59,898 nt of DNA from Methylococcaceae bacterium TMED69 (GTDB taxonomy: Bacteria; Pseudomonadota; Gammaproteobacteria; Ga0077536): assembly GCA_002170535.1 (NCBI GenBank), contig NHDW01000001.1:1-59898 (forward strand), read 5' to 3'. The translations under genes were made by a program, and so were the position numbers. Shown here piece after piece: positions 1-9,981 of the stretch. The notes under the pieces were generated by a model. It saw only the letters and a program-made list of their open reading frames with translations, did no database searches and was not told the DNA's origin. Position 1 is the first letter of the stretch, and every line of letters starts with the position of its first letter.

Positions 1-1
1 C

Positions 2-91
2 CGCGCAGGGCGGCTTGCATATTTAGCGGGAAGAATGGAAAAGAAATATAACGCTGAGCCTTCATCACCAAATGAGGGTAAAATTGATTGA
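2..91 (+). CDS. thiG: thiazole synthase ThiG, C-terminal fragment
   Basis: Only the last 29 codons and the stop lie in the window; the gene continues off the left edge. The residues AGRLAYLAGRMEKK followed by YNAEPSSPNEG match the conserved end of ThiG, the lyase-like enzyme that forms the thiazole ring of thiamine from deoxyxylulose phosphate, dehydroglycine and the ThiS thiocarboxylate. The reading frame overlaps the start of trmB by about 20 bases, so the two are probably co-transcribed. thiG followed by trmB is an order I recall from Pseudomonas-like gammaproteobacteria. The call rests on a short stretch but the pattern is distinctive. Confidence 0.8.
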   Translation, partial: RAGRLAYLAGRMEKKYNAEPSSPNEGKID

Positions 92-794
92 AAGAATAGA
101 ACAACAACATATTGGTGGTAGTTCCACCAATAAAATTAGAAGCTTCGTGGTACGCTCAGGAAGGATAACAATTGCTCAAAATAGGGCTTTAGAACAGTTG
201 CTTCCAAAATATGCTAACCTCACAGAAATCCGAGAGCGCATTGAACATATTAAATCTACTGGTAATCAGGTAAACCTTGAAATCGGTTTAGGTGACGGTA
301 AAAATCTAATTCATATGGCTAAAGAAAATCCTAACAGCATATTTTTAGGGAGTGATGTTCATTTACCCGGTATTGGATCTACGCTTAACAGTCTTGAACT
401 GCACAATATAAATAATGTCAGGGTTTTAGTAGGGGACATAAATGACACTTTATTATCATTTGGACGGATATTTCAAAATATATTTATTTTTTTCCCGGAC
501 CCTTGGCCAAAAAAACGCCATAACAAACGGAGGCTTATAAACAGAGAGTTTTTAGATTTAATTGCAAAAAAAATAAAAGTTGATTGTAAGATTTATATAG
601 CAACAGATTGTAAGGATTATGCTACATCAATATTAAATGTGATTGAAATATCGAAAGAAATTGAAAATAGCGAAGGTTCTTGGCGGGTTTCGAAAAGGCC
701 GTCTTGGAGACTTTTGACAAAATTTGAGCGAAGGGCATTACAAGCAAACTCAAGAGTTTATGAAATTTGTTGTATCCCCAAAAATATTGATTAA
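72..794 (+). CDS. trmB: tRNA (guanine-N7-)-methyltransferase TrmB
   Basis: This 240-residue protein should methylate N7 of guanine 46 in the variable loop of tRNAs, using S-adenosylmethionine in the cytoplasm. An N-terminal tail ends in IRSFVVRSGR, which resembles the RSFVRRQGR segment of the E. coli enzyme. The SAM-binding glycine loop is LEIGLGDGKN (about residues 70-79). The family signature FFPDPWPKKRHNKRR lies near residues 140-155, and a conserved TKFERR is near the C terminus. The length is normal. The start overlaps the end of thiG, which suggests translational coupling, and the stop overlaps the stop of the convergent yrfG-like gene by four bases. Confidence is high. Confidence 0.95.
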   Translation: MRVKLIERIEQQHIGGSSTNKIRSFVVRSGRITIAQNRALEQLLPKYANLTEIRERIEHIKSTGNQVNLEIGLGDGKNLIHMAKENPNSIFLGSDVHLPGIGSTLNSLELHNINNVRVLVGDINDTLLSFGRIFQNIFIFFPDPWPKKRHNKRRLINREFLDLIAKKIKVDCKIYIATDCKDYATSILNVIEISKEIENSEGSWRVSKRPSWRLLTKFERRALQANSRVYEICCIPKNID

Positions 795-1459
795 CATAGT
801 AATTCTCGAAAGTTATTAATCAGTAAATAACAGCACAACTCTGTTGGCAGTGCTTCTGAGTTCGGTTTTGATATCCCTCTCAGATACTTAATACCGGAGT
901 TCTGTGCCGCTTTAAGTATCTGCAAGTTATCGTCAATTAATAGAGTTCGACTAAAGTTCAGGTTGTATTTTGTGCGTAATTTTTGCCAGAACAGGCCTTC
1001 TTCTTTAGCATAATTTAAGTCATGACTACATACTATATTTCGAAAATATTTTTCTATACCTGTAGCATTTAGTTTTCGATTTAGGCCCTTTCTATCTGCA
1101 TTAGTCACTAATATTGTTTGCCTTGCTTTAACCAATTTGCTTTTTAAAAATAATGAAGCATCTTCTCTGAATTTAATTCGGTGTTTAAATTTTTCTTCTA
1201 TCGAATCAATATCAATATTGAGTTTGTTTTCCCAGTAATCAAAGCTGTACCAGTTTAAAGTCGATTTAACCGCTGTCATTTTTTGTCTTAGGATTGATCG
1301 AGCTTCATTTAATTCAAGATTTCTAATTTGAGCTAAATTTTCTGGTACCTTTTTACTCCATATATAGTCGTCAAAAGATAGGTCAAGAATAGTACCGTCC
1401 ATATCAAGTAAAATGTTATCAATATCGATCCAATTAATTTTTCTTAAATTATTTTGCAT
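791..1459 (-). CDS. yrfG: HAD-family GMP/IMP nucleotidase (YrfG type)
   Basis: A 222-residue HAD phosphatase. Motif I is DMDGT at residues 19-23, with the nucleophile and the general acid aspartates in place. Motif II lies in the ILVTNAD segment, and motif III/IV is the LLIDDN segment near residue 175. The segment around NWYSFDYWENKL matches the cap region of E. coli YrfG, which dephosphorylates purine monophosphates such as GMP and IMP. That specificity is inferred from similarity. The gene converges on trmB with a four-base overlap of the stop codons and has about 100 bases of non-coding DNA upstream before oadB ends. It could also be a broader-range nucleotidase. Confidence 0.85.
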   Translation of the reverse strand: MQNNLRKINWIDIDNILLDMDGTILDLSFDDYIWSKKVPENLAQIRNLELNEARSILRQKMTAVKSTLNWYSFDYWENKLNIDIDSIEEKFKHRIKFREDASLFLKSKLVKARQTILVTNADRKGLNRKLNATGIEKYFRNIVCSHDLNYAKEEGLFWQKLRTKYNLNFSRTLLIDDNLQILKAAQNSGIKYLRGISKPNSEALPTELCCYLLINNFRELLC

Positions 1460-1560
1460 TATAAATGTAGGTTCTGGTCTCTACGCTAAAAAAGAATTAC
1501 CGGGTTTCTATGAAAAATGTTTGAGTTTTGTTAATTTACGCCGTAAATCAGGGCAATTCC

Positions 1561-2691
1561 TTATAATAGGAAATGTATCATCACACCAGCCGCTACTGCA
1601 GAACCTATCACTCCTGCAATGTTTGGACCCATTGCATGCATTAGCAAATGATTATTTTTATTAGACTCCAGCCCGACTTTGTTGACTACTCTGGCAGCCA
1701 TTGGAACCGCGGATACTCCCGCAGCTCCAATTAGTGGATTGAGAGGTGTTTTAGAAATCGCATTCATAAACTTAGCAATTAAAACACCTGCAGCAGTGCC
1801 TATAGCAAAAGCGAACATGCCTAAAAAAAGAATCGCAATTGTGCTGAATGTTAAAAATTCAGACGCCTCTAACTTTGCACCAACTCCAAGTCCTAACCCA
1901 ATAGTAACTATGTTGATTAAAGAGTTTTGAGCAGTATCAGACAGACGTTTTACCACACCAGATTCTTTCATTAGGTTACCGAAGCAGAACATACCAAGAA
2001 GTGGCGTAGCACTAGGGAGAAGCAAAGCAACTAGGCCTAATAAAAGCAAAGGGAAAATGATTTTTTCAGTCTGACTTACGTCTCTTAACTGAAGCATAAC
2101 AATTGACCTCTCTTTTTCCGTAGTTAAAATTTTCATGATTGGTGGTTGTATCAGTGGTACTAACGCCATGTAAGAATAAGCCGCCACTGCAACAGCCCCT
2201 ATTAACTCAGGAGCGAGCACACTTGCAACATATATTGCGGTCGGCCCATCGGCACCTCCAATAATTCCGATGGCAGCGGCATCTTGTAGTGTAAAAGAGA
2301 GTATTCCTGTCTCGTTTAGCAAGATCGCTCCTATGACTGTCAAAAAGATCCCGACTTGAGCTGCAGCGCCCAAGAATAAAGTTCTGGGATTTGCCAACAT
2401 GGGACCGAAATCAGTCATTGCTCCGACCCCCATAAAAATTATGAGTGGGAATACTCCTGTGTCAATGCCAATCTCCTGGACGAAGTAAAGAAGCCCACCT
2501 TCTGCGGCTATTTGGCTCCCTGGAATATTTGCTAGAAGCCCTCCAAATCCGATCGGTAACAAAATAAGCGGTTCGAATGATTTAGCTACTGCTAAATAAA
2601 TCAGCAAACAAGAAATTAAAAGCATTATGAAAGTTGGAAGGGTAAGCATCGCTAGTCCAGAGCCTAGCCACAATTCGTGCATGAGATCCAT
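1561..2691 (-). CDS. oadB: oxaloacetate decarboxylase Na+ pump, beta subunit
   Basis: This 376-residue, strongly hydrophobic protein is the membrane carboxybiotin decarboxylase of the sodium-transporting oxaloacetate decarboxylase. It releases CO2 from carboxybiotin carried by the alpha subunit and exports sodium ions across the inner membrane. About nine membrane segments are visible. The diagnostic [10 protein letters not shown] segment, whose aspartate is essential in characterised OadB proteins, lies near residues 145-154 in the central re-entrant region. The gene follows oadA with a two-base gap and is the last of a long minus-strand run. Related glutaconyl- or methylmalonyl-CoA decarboxylase beta subunits look similar, but the neighbouring alpha subunit points to oxaloacetate. 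Confidence 0.93.
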   Translation of the reverse strand: MDLMHELWLGSGLAMLTLPTFIMLLISCLLIYLAVAKSFEPLILLPIGFGGLLANIPGSQIAAEGGLLYFVQEIGIDTGVFPLIIFMGVGAMTDFGPMLANPRTLFLGAAAQVGIFLTVIGAILLNETGILSFTLQDAAAIGIIGGADGPTAIYVASVLAPELIGAVAVAAYSYMALVPLIQPPIMKILTTEKERSIVMLQLRDVSQTEKIIFPLLLLGLVALLLPSATPLLGMFCFGNLMKESGVVKRLSDTAQNSLINIVTIGLGLGVGAKLEASEFLTFSTIAILFLGMFAFAIGTAAGVLIAKFMNAISKTPLNPLIGAAGVSAVPMAARVVNKVGLESNKNNHLLMHAMGPNIAGVIGSAVAAGVMIHFLL

Positions 2692-2693
2692 TG

Positions 2694-4493
2694 TTAATTT
2701 TCTTTTATGAATTCTATCAAATTTTGCCCTTGAGTAACTTTATCACCAATTGCGACCGGTATTTCAAGAATTTCAAGATCTTCTTCTGCCAATACTTCGG
2801 TTTCCATTTTCATTGCCTCAAGGATTAATATCACCTGACCAGATTTTATTTTGTCTCCAGGTTTACATTTGATGTCAGTAATGCTCCCAGATAACGGGCA
2901 CTCGATAGTTGACTGGTTTGAACTTTTTCTACCTGCTATATTTTTGGCATTTTCTACTTTGAGTTCAAGATTATCCATTACCTCGACTTCAAAAATTCGT
3001 CCATTGACCTTAATATTATATTTTGATTGTTTCTGAAAATTGTTATTCGAATCATTAGTGATATTTGAATCTTTTGATTTTGAATCAGGGACTGGTTCAA
3101 ATGCATTTGGATTTTTTTTATTTTTAAAAAAATAAAGGGCTACTTGGGGAAAAAGAGCATAGGTTAGGATATCGTCAATTTTATCAGAGGATAAATTAAA
3201 ATTATTTCTCTCTTTTTCACTTAATAATTCGGTTTCTATTTTTTTGAGTTCTGGCTCTAGTAAGTCTGCGGGTCTACACGTGACTGGTTTGGCATCCCCT
3301 AGAACCTTGGCTTGGAGCGAGGAATTTACGGGTGACGGTGTAGCCCCATATTCCCCTTTTAATATTCCCTCAGTTTCTTTAGAGAGTTTATTATAGCGAC
3401 CCATCATAACATTCAACACGGCTTGTGTGCCTACGATTTGTGACGTAGGCGTTACTAACGGAATATTTCCTAAATCTTCTCTAACCTTAGGAATTTCTTT
3501 TAATACTTCGTCTAATTTATCTGATGCTGATTGTTCTTTAAGTTGATTTTCTAGATTCGTAAGCATGCCGCCTGGTACTTGGGCAACCAGTATTCTTGAG
3601 TCAACGCCTTTCAACGAGCCTTCAAATTTTTCATATTTTTTTCTGACCTTTTTAAAATAATCTGACACTTCCTCAATTAGTTGTATATTAAGGCCTGTGT
3701 CTCTTTCTGTGTTTTCTAATATTGAGACTAGAGATTCTGTAGGGGAGTGTCCATATGTCATACTCATGCTTGATACTGCGGTGTCTACATTATCTATACC
3801 TGCTTCAATACTTTTAAGATAAGTTGCTGTCGATAATCCAGTAGTGGCATGACTTTGCATGTGAATCGGTATACTGAGTTTTTCTTTAAGTTTACTTACT
3901 AAATCGAAAGCTACATATGGTTTTAATAAGCCAGCCATATCTTTTATACAAAGTGAATGAGCACCCATATCTTGTATTTGCTCTGCTAACGAGACCCATA
4001 AATCAATTGTATGAACCGGTGATACTGTATAGGAAATGGTCCCTTGAGCATGTTTTCCCATTTTTACCACTGCTTTAATGCTACTTTTCAGATTTCGAAG
4101 ATCATTAAGTGCATCGAATATTCTAAAAATATCTACTCCATTTGTTGCTGCTCGTTCAACGAATTTTGTTACAACGTCATCTGCGTAGTGTCTGTAACCT
4201 AAGATATTTTGCCCTCTGAACAACATTTGTTGAGGGGTTTTTGGCATCGCTTTTTTTAGTTGCCTGATTCTTTCCCAAGGGTCTTCACCTAGAAACCGAA
4301 TACAGGCATCGAAGGTGGCCCCACCCCAGCTCTCGATAGACCAGAACCCTATTTCATCTAGTTTTGAAGCAATTGGCAACATGTCTTCAGTTCTCATTCG
4401 GGTAGCAAAAAGAGACTGGTGAGCATCTCTTAACACTAACTCCGTTAGTCCTAATTTATTTTTCTTTTTCGATTTTTGCTCAGTGCTATTCAT
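2694..4493 (-). CDS. oadA: oxaloacetate decarboxylase alpha subunit (biotin carboxyltransferase)
   Basis: A 599-residue cytoplasmic protein. The N-terminal carboxyltransferase TIM barrel (roughly residues 15-290) opens with [13 protein letters not shown] and contains the metal-binding HMQSHATTG region. A conserved carboxylase domain follows (about 300-460). After a Ser/Asn-rich linker, a biotinyl domain carries EAMKMET with the acceptor lysine at residue 562. It moves the carboxyl group from oxaloacetate to its own biotin, giving pyruvate. It overlaps oadG by eight bases at its start and is followed two bases later by oadB, giving the standard G-A-B order. A pyruvate carboxylase B subunit is the main alternative, but the flanking oadG and oadB make the sodium pump the better call. 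Confidence 0.94.
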   Translation of the reverse strand: MNSTEQKSKKKNKLGLTELVLRDAHQSLFATRMRTEDMLPIASKLDEIGFWSIESWGGATFDACIRFLGEDPWERIRQLKKAMPKTPQQMLFRGQNILGYRHYADDVVTKFVERAATNGVDIFRIFDALNDLRNLKSSIKAVVKMGKHAQGTISYTVSPVHTIDLWVSLAEQIQDMGAHSLCIKDMAGLLKPYVAFDLVSKLKEKLSIPIHMQSHATTGLSTATYLKSIEAGIDNVDTAVSSMSMTYGHSPTESLVSILENTERDTGLNIQLIEEVSDYFKKVRKKYEKFEGSLKGVDSRILVAQVPGGMLTNLENQLKEQSASDKLDEVLKEIPKVREDLGNIPLVTPTSQIVGTQAVLNVMMGRYNKLSKETEGILKGEYGATPSPVNSSLQAKVLGDAKPVTCRPADLLEPELKKIETELLSEKERNNFNLSSDKIDDILTYALFPQVALYFFKNKKNPNAFEPVPDSKSKDSNITNDSNNNFQKQSKYNIKVNGRIFEVEVMDNLELKVENAKNIAGRKSSNQSTIECPLSGSITDIKCKPGDKIKSGQVILILEAMKMETEVLAEEDLEILEIPVAIGDKVTQGQNLIEFIKEN

Positions 4494-4701
4494 GATTTTT
4501 TGTTTCTCGAAATTTTGTGATGGCTAATGTAATCGCAGCTATAGTATCCAGATCTGTAGAATCATTAGATTGTTTATAATAGAGTTTTGAAGAGGTCGTT
4601 ATGATAAAAACCAAAAAGGTAAGGAAAAAACCGACCATACCCATTCCTGCTACTGCTAGTTTTATACCCTCGATAAGTATTTCTGCATTATCTGACTGCA
4701 T
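4486..4701 (-). CDS. oadG: oxaloacetate decarboxylase gamma subunit
   Basis: A 71-residue protein with one membrane-spanning helix (about residues 13-35, rich in Val, Gly, Met and Phe) and a short polar cytoplasmic tail. This is the usual form of OadG, which anchors the alpha subunit to the membrane beta subunit and stabilises the complex. Sequence conservation in this family is weak, so the call depends mainly on size, topology and position immediately upstream of oadA, with which it overlaps by eight bases. Its start lies ten bases downstream of the amidohydrolase stop, so the pump genes may be transcribed with the upstream amide-related genes. Confidence 0.85.
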   Translation of the reverse strand: MQSDNAEILIEGIKLAVAGMGMVGFFLTFLVFIITTSSKLYYKQSNDSTDLDTIAAITLAITKFRETKNHE

Positions 4702-4711
4702 AAGTTTATTT

Positions 4712-5875
4712 TTACCCCAGTTTGTGTTGCACTAAGTTAACCCAGTAATTTATTCCCTGCGGAATGATTGTATCGTTAAAGTCATAGGTGGGGCTATGAA
4801 GCATACAGCCCCCTGTGGTATCTCCGTTACCTATTAATGCATAACAACCTTTTTTTTCTTCCAGCATAAAACCGAAATCTTCCGAACCGGTAACGGGCTC
4901 ACAATCTTCTTGTCCAGCGGCTGACCCATTTAACTTAGCAGCGACTTCCTTAACCATTTCGCTTTCTTTTTTTGAATTTATTGTAGGAGGGTATCTTTCT
5001 TCATATTTTAAATCAATGGTACAGTTGTTTGAAGCAGCGATAGCATTAGCTATATCTAACATTCTGCTTTTTACATATTGTTGATTGTTTTTGGAAAAAG
5101 TCCTTACAGTCCCACCAAATGATACAGTTTTAGGCATAACAGCCCAAGTATTACCTCCGATGATTTTAGTTACACTTAGGACAACGGAGTCAATTGGGTC
5201 TATGTTTCTTGACACGATGGTTTGCCAATTAAGAATTATAGAAGCGCTAGTTGTAATCGCATCATTTGAGAGATGGGGTAGCGCAGCATGCCCACCGTTC
5301 CCATTTATTGTAAGTTCGAATGTGTCAAAACCAGCCATGATTGGCCCTTTTCTAGTTTTTAGAATGCCAGATTTAAGATGAGGCCAATTATGAATTGCAA
5401 ATATGCTATCAATATTAAATTTTGCAAATAAGCCATCATCTATCATTGCTTTTGCTCCCGCCTCACCTTCTTCAGCGGGTTGGAAAATAAAAAAGACGGT
5501 ACCATTAAAAGCTTTAGATTTTGATAAGAATTCAGCTGCTCCAAGTAACATTGCTGTGTGTCCGTCGTGACCGCATGCATGCATGCATCCTGAATTTCTT
5601 GATTTGTGTGCAAAATTATTTTGTTCCAATATGGGGAGTGCATCCATATCTGCTCTTAAAGCAATATTATTCTGTCTCGTGCCAGTCTGAAGCACGCCTA
5701 CAACGCCAGTTTTACCTAGACCTCTATATGTTTTTATGCCAAAAGACTCGAGTTTTTCAGCTACAAAATTAGATGTTTCAATTTCTTTAAAAGCAAGTTC
5801 AGGAAATGAATGTAATTGTCGGCGCCATACTATGATTTTATCGATATTTTTTTCTATATACTTTTTTAATTCCAT
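4712..5875 (-). CDS. M20-family amidohydrolase (N-acyl-amino-acid / hippurate hydrolase type)
   Basis: A 387-residue metal-dependent amidohydrolase. The M20D metal-binding motifs are present: RADMDALP near residue 75, HACGHDGHTAML near residues 104-115, and the catalytic pair in FQPAEEGEAGA near residues 137-147. A dimerisation domain sits in the middle, including the GGHAALPH segment. Characterised relatives remove acyl groups from amino acids, hippurate or indole-acetyl conjugates; the exact substrate here is unknown. There is no signal peptide, so it acts in the cytoplasm. It lies 19 bases downstream of the broken transporter gene and 10 bases upstream of oadG, in one run with the dimethylformamidase-like genes. 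This suggests, but does not prove, a role in N-acyl or amide breakdown. Confidence 0.9.
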   Translation of the reverse strand: MELKKYIEKNIDKIIVWRRQLHSFPELAFKEIETSNFVAEKLESFGIKTYRGLGKTGVVGVLQTGTRQNNIALRADMDALPILEQNNFAHKSRNSGCMHACGHDGHTAMLLGAAEFLSKSKAFNGTVFFIFQPAEEGEAGAKAMIDDGLFAKFNIDSIFAIHNWPHLKSGILKTRKGPIMAGFDTFELTINGNGGHAALPHLSNDAITTSASIILNWQTIVSRNIDPIDSVVLSVTKIIGGNTWAVMPKTVSFGGTVRTFSKNNQQYVKSRMLDIANAIAASNNCTIDLKYEERYPPTINSKKESEMVKEVAAKLNGSAAGQEDCEPVTGSEDFGFMLEEKKGCYALIGNGDTTGGCMLHSPTYDFNDTIIPQGINYWVNLVQHKLG

Positions 5876-5894
5876 TACTTAATCTTGCTCCAAT

Positions 5895-7140
5895 TTAAAA
5901 TTTTTGTCTATTTAATATAATGCTAGTCAAAAATCCAATTAAAGATATTATCCCTAAAAAATAAAAATAAAAACTATGTCCAGTAGTGCTCTCAAAAGAA
6001 TCGAGTATTCTCCCAGCTATTGGAGCGAAAAAAATATCTGGTGCAAATCCAACAACTGAAATCAATCCTACCAAGAAACCTGTATGTGCCATCGGCATTT
6101 TGGTTTCGCTTAATAGTGTAAAATAAACTCCTCTTAAGCCGAAGACAACTAGGGCAGAACTAGAGAGTGCAATCAGTATTATACTAATATTATGAGAATT
6201 ATCAGTTCCTAAACCAATCAAGAAAAAGTTTACTGATATAAAAAAGAAAGACAAGATAAGCACGATCGAGGGCTTTAATCTATTGGATAATAGACCGGCA
6301 AGAATTGCCCCTATAACCCTCAAATACGCGATTTTTGCTGCAATGCTCGCTGAATCTTGTGCGCTATAATTGTGTACTTCGTAAAGGTATAGCGAGAAGT
6401 GGTCAAGTCCCTTGTAACAGGCGTAACTTGATGCAACTATTAAGGCTTGCAGCCAAATAATTTTTTTTTTTCAATAGTTGAACCCTTTGAGGCAACTTAC
6501 TTATAGAGTCGTTTGTTTTAGTACTTGCGATTGCTGGAAGAAACAAATAAACAAAAAGTGCTGCGATAAAAGTCATAAAAATGTAAAAAATAATTACTTG
6601 TTCGATAGGTTGAAAGGATGAATATGGTTCGCTTAACTCAGCTACGTAGTTGCGAGAGAAAATTAAAACTCCCATTGATGCAACCAATGCCGCACATAAT
6701 CCCCTACCTCCATCTAAAAAGCCAAATGCTGTCCCTTGGTTTTGGCTTCCACCAATAAAACGAGTGCTTTTTATTAACGGTGACCAAAAAAGACAGATCG
6801 TACTTAAGCCCCAAAAACTATAAAGGGTTTTTAAATAAGTGATACTGGGATCTATCAATAAGACGAATCCTCCCGTTCCTGTAAGAACCAGCGATATAAT
6901 AATAAGGGTCTTTGGTTGAAATTTATCTGTAATTAGCGCCCCTAAAAAATATCCAAGAAATGCAGAAATTCCATAATAAAAAAAAACATCTCCTAACTCG
7001 GTATTGGATAGCCCATATGAAGATAAAAAAGAGGGTCTGAAGTATCTGGCAATATGAAAAGGAAGGCTAAAAATCATTTCACCCGCGATTATTAAGCTTA
7101 TGATTCCTATGAGCGATTGAAATTTTCTAGAGGATACCAT
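5895..7140 (-). pseudogene. MFS transporter, frameshifted in an 11-base homopolymer
   Basis: Two reading frames together encode one major-facilitator transporter of about 414 residues with roughly 12 membrane segments. The N-terminal frame begins at 7140 and stops at 6403; the C-terminal frame is open through to 5895. At 6461-6471 there is a run of 11 T (A on the coding strand). Removing one base gives continuous membrane-protein sequence, IIWLQALIVASSYACYKGL, running straight into the second frame. The total length (1246 bases) is exactly one more than a multiple of three. The break may be a sequencing or assembly error, a real mutation, or a site where transcriptional slippage restores the frame. 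The gene lies 6 bases after the small-subunit-like gene and 19 before the amidohydrolase. Its likely role is uptake of the operon's substrate. Confidence 0.85.
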
Positions 7141-7146
7141 TAATTT

Positions 7147-7563
7147 TTAAGAAACGTGCATTAATCCCGGATAAAGAGCGCGTAATTTGGCTGCTCTTGA
7201 TTTTGCCTCGTTTTCTGTTTGAAACTTTTCATTCTCAAATAAGCAGACGGGGATATTGGAGTCAACACATAACTGCCCAACAACATATTCTTTGTTATTT
7301 GGTCTCACCACCACATACCAGCCTTTCACTGGCCCTGTTTTATAGCTATTTAATTTATATAACAATTTAGCGAATTCACTATAGGGTCCATCTTCGTCTA
7401 TGAGTGGTGGAAACTCAATTTTATTAATTTCTTCTGAGTTAGACCACTGCCATTTCATAGAATCTGCGAAGTTCTTTTCTAGAGCTTGTCCGCCCCTGAG
7501 TTTTGGATGAATCCACCAGTAGTGGTCTTTCCCTTCGTGCTTATTTTTTTTATCCTCTGTCAT
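7147..7563 (-). CDS. second dimethylformamidase small-subunit-like protein
   Basis: A 138-residue cytoplasmic protein with no motif that I recognise by itself. Its C-terminal half lines up with the small-subunit gene at 9982-10416. In both, a helix rich in Leu leads to a basic strand (KGWYVVV at 80-86 here, TGKHTIV at 84-90 there). An aromatic-glycine strand follows (EYVVGQL at 92, EYSIGLL at 97), then EKFQTENEA at 112 (EKYPTREEA at 116) and a final basic helix (KLRAL and KRVKAL). Spacings between the blocks agree within one residue. The N-terminal 60 residues differ, with Trp/His-rich HYWWIHPK. It overlaps the large-subunit gene by four bases. I infer an alternative or additional small subunit; this has not been shown. 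Confidence 0.6.
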   Translation of the reverse strand: MTEDKKNKHEGKDHYWWIHPKLRGGQALEKNFADSMKWQWSNSEEINKIEFPPLIDEDGPYSEFAKLLYKLNSYKTGPVKGWYVVVRPNNKEYVVGQLCVDSNIPVCLFENEKFQTENEAKSRAAKLRALYPGLMHVS

Positions 7564-9968
7564 GGAAGTTTCTTATATTTTAGGAACCCATCAATTATAT
7601 TCGTCATCATTGTTGATACATTATTATTGTAATTATTGTGTTGGAGAGAACCACACCACGTCATTGAGCCTACTGAGAAAACTGCGCCTTCGTTAGGCGT
7701 TTTAAAATAAACTATATCAGAACGGGTCCATGGATTGGTCTCACCTGTTCCGCCAGCGATATAGCCCCTAGCATTAAAAGTAACCTCCTCAGTTACTGAA
7801 ACATAGATGTCATTATGGCCTTCTGAGTGTGCTAGGAGAAAGGCGTTATGTGGTGTACCAAGTTCGAGATCGGCTCTGTCCAATTCTAGGCCCGCCGCGC
7901 CACCTCCAACCAGACCGAAATCACCTATTGGTTCATTCTTACCTATGCCTTTAAATATCCATCTACATTGTGGTAATTGACTATCGGGAGAGCGTCTGTA
8001 ATAAGACGAATAAGTTAATCCAAACGATGAAAAAGTATTACCCAAGAGTTTACTCATTACTCTTCCTCTGACTCTCCATAAACCGCCGTGCTTTCCGTCA
8101 AAGGCATTACAATATTCGCCTGGTGAGATCGTCCACGCTCGGGTTCCATTATCACCTTTACGTACTTCAATAATATTTGGGTTGTCTGGATGAGGAACAC
8201 AAATCCAATAAAATCCGTTTGCCGCGAGGTACATGAATCTTCCACCATGCATTTGATAATCATGATATGCAGTCATTTGTTCTTCGGACATATATTCTGG
8301 ATGGTGTCCCGTTAATACTATTTTATACTTATTTAAAAGCGAGGCGCCTTGTTGATGCACATCTTCATCGGTAAGAATATCTACTTTATATCCTTTCTCG
8401 TATAACCAATCTACTAAATGAAGATCAGCATTAAATTGCCAAAGAGAAGGTGATAGTACATGTAAATATTTCGGACGCATGTTGAGTATTGGTCGAAGTC
8501 TGGAAGAAACGTTGACTCCCCATCCGTCTCGATAACTCGTATAGGTTCCTAAACCATAGCCACGTTCTTTGTTGAGTAATAGATCTTCTGGTTGTAGTAA
8601 AGGTATTTGACCGGTCAAAAGTTCAGCGATAACTGAGTTTACACTTAAGTTATCATTAGCGTAAGCCATGTAACTATGAGTTGCCATTACCAGAGCAATC
8701 TCAGCAGGTTGATCGTCGGGAGAGGGTTTGACAAAGAATGGAATATAATCCTCATGATCGGGGGTCGATTTTCCTTTAACTCTGATTCTTGCCGCGTAAA
8801 CCCCGCTTTCTAAATTTTTTGGGATTTTAAAACTAAAAGATGGTGACCATCTAGCATCATCAACGGATTCGTCATGGAAATGAATTGCTCCATATTCTTG
8901 AGGACCGTGCGTAAAGCTCATATAATCGGATGACCAATTAAAACCGGGGGTTCCCCTAACCGGCATGTTGACCCCTATAGCGTGTAGCTTATTAGGAGTC
9001 ATTTCTGGGACATGAGTTGACGCAGCATTTTTTCCAATATTTTCAGAAAAGTCCCAGAAAGCTGTAAGTAATTCCTTTATTTCATTTGGAAGGGACTCTA
9101 TTTTTTGCTGTCCTAAAACCATGTTAATAGTTTCTTCTCTGACTGCTGAGTTAAATAATCTAGGCCTTTCTATTTTTCCGTTGTATTTTTGAAAATGTTC
9201 AGGTATTTCCACAGGGCTATCGAGTTGCTTGAAATGGTCTCCATGGATGGTTCGTCCAGAGCTAATATTTAAAGTATTAGCTGCCATTAAGAGCGGGGCT
9301 TTGTTTGTTCCTAAAGCCTGCTTGGATGTTTTGAAAATTTTGCTGTCATTTGTATCTTCTTTTGGATGAAGCATACTCATACCGTGTCCGCCATTTGTAA
9401 TACTTACATAGGCTTGCTGGCTAACTGAAACTTCACCGGTTTTTGAGTTAAAACTTGCATAAACTCTATACCAAACTTTTCTGAAGAGAGGTTTTGATAG
9501 GGAAAAAATTTCTGTTTTACCCTTGCCTCTGCCAACTTTGAATTCTAAAGATCCAGACTTGTTTATGAACAGACCGAACCCCATTTGTTTCTTGTTATCC
9601 CATTTTGTGATTAGTCCCTGCTCTCCAACTTCTACTCCCTCAACATCGGTAATAGGAGTGGTTGGATAGATATAAGCGCACACGGTAATATCGTCACAAT
9701 CTAGCTTTTTGTTGTGAGGGACTATTAGGTAACTTCCGGCCATTAATGGTTGATGTTTTCCCTTGTAAACCTTATTGGCTTTGTTTCTAATTATCTTTTC
9801 TTTTAATCCCGGTCCTTCTGGATTCGTATCGCCATTAATTAATCGGACAATATCTGATTTATAACTTTCCCCGAATTCTGAGTGAACAAAAAAAGTGATT
9901 TCTTCATCTTTTGTTACAGCGGTTTTGTCGGTATATCCAGTAACCCTTAGTATCTGCTCCTGTTTCAT
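7560..9968 (-). CDS. dmfA2: N,N-dimethylformamidase-like large (beta) subunit
   Basis: An 802-residue protein of the dimethylformamidase large-subunit family, whose known member hydrolyses dimethylformamide to dimethylamine and formate. An N-terminal LamG/concanavalin-like jelly-roll domain spans about residues 80-200, and the catalytic amidohydrolase-like half runs from about 420 to 800. The characterised Paracoccus enzyme binds one iron through two tyrosines and a glutamate. Plausible equivalents are Tyr436 (in SYMAYAN), Tyr476 or Tyr479 (in TYTSYRDGWG) and Glu558 (in HHPEYMS), with spacings close to those I recall. A conserved AAGLELDRAD (691-700) holds the probable catalytic Glu695. No signal peptide is present. 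The substrate may differ from dimethylformamide. It is flanked on both sides by small-subunit-like genes. Confidence 0.85.
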   Translation of the reverse strand: MKQEQILRVTGYTDKTAVTKDEEITFFVHSEFGESYKSDIVRLINGDTNPEGPGLKEKIIRNKANKVYKGKHQPLMAGSYLIVPHNKKLDCDDITVCAYIYPTTPITDVEGVEVGEQGLITKWDNKKQMGFGLFINKSGSLEFKVGRGKGKTEIFSLSKPLFRKVWYRVYASFNSKTGEVSVSQQAYVSITNGGHGMSMLHPKEDTNDSKIFKTSKQALGTNKAPLLMAANTLNISSGRTIHGDHFKQLDSPVEIPEHFQKYNGKIERPRLFNSAVREETINMVLGQQKIESLPNEIKELLTAFWDFSENIGKNAASTHVPEMTPNKLHAIGVNMPVRGTPGFNWSSDYMSFTHGPQEYGAIHFHDESVDDARWSPSFSFKIPKNLESGVYAARIRVKGKSTPDHEDYIPFFVKPSPDDQPAEIALVMATHSYMAYANDNLSVNSVIAELLTGQIPLLQPEDLLLNKERGYGLGTYTSYRDGWGVNVSSRLRPILNMRPKYLHVLSPSLWQFNADLHLVDWLYEKGYKVDILTDEDVHQQGASLLNKYKIVLTGHHPEYMSEEQMTAYHDYQMHGGRFMYLAANGFYWICVPHPDNPNIIEVRKGDNGTRAWTISPGEYCNAFDGKHGGLWRVRGRVMSKLLGNTFSSFGLTYSSYYRRSPDSQLPQCRWIFKGIGKNEPIGDFGLVGGGAAGLELDRADLELGTPHNAFLLAHSEGHNDIYVSVTEEVTFNARGYIAGGTGETNPWTRSDIVYFKTPNEGAVFSVGSMTWCGSLQHNNYNNNVSTMMTNIIDGFLKYKKLP

Positions 9969-9981
9969 TTACAGTCTCCAA

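Noticed and set aside
1517..1551. Possible terminator for the oad run (ATTTA-CGCCG-TAAAT)
   Set aside because: The stem is only five A-T pairs and no U-tract follows.
5895..6323. Separate small membrane protein downstream of the MFS gene
   Set aside because: The sequence just upstream in the same frame continues as transporter helices back to the homopolymer, so it is the second half of the frameshifted MFS gene.
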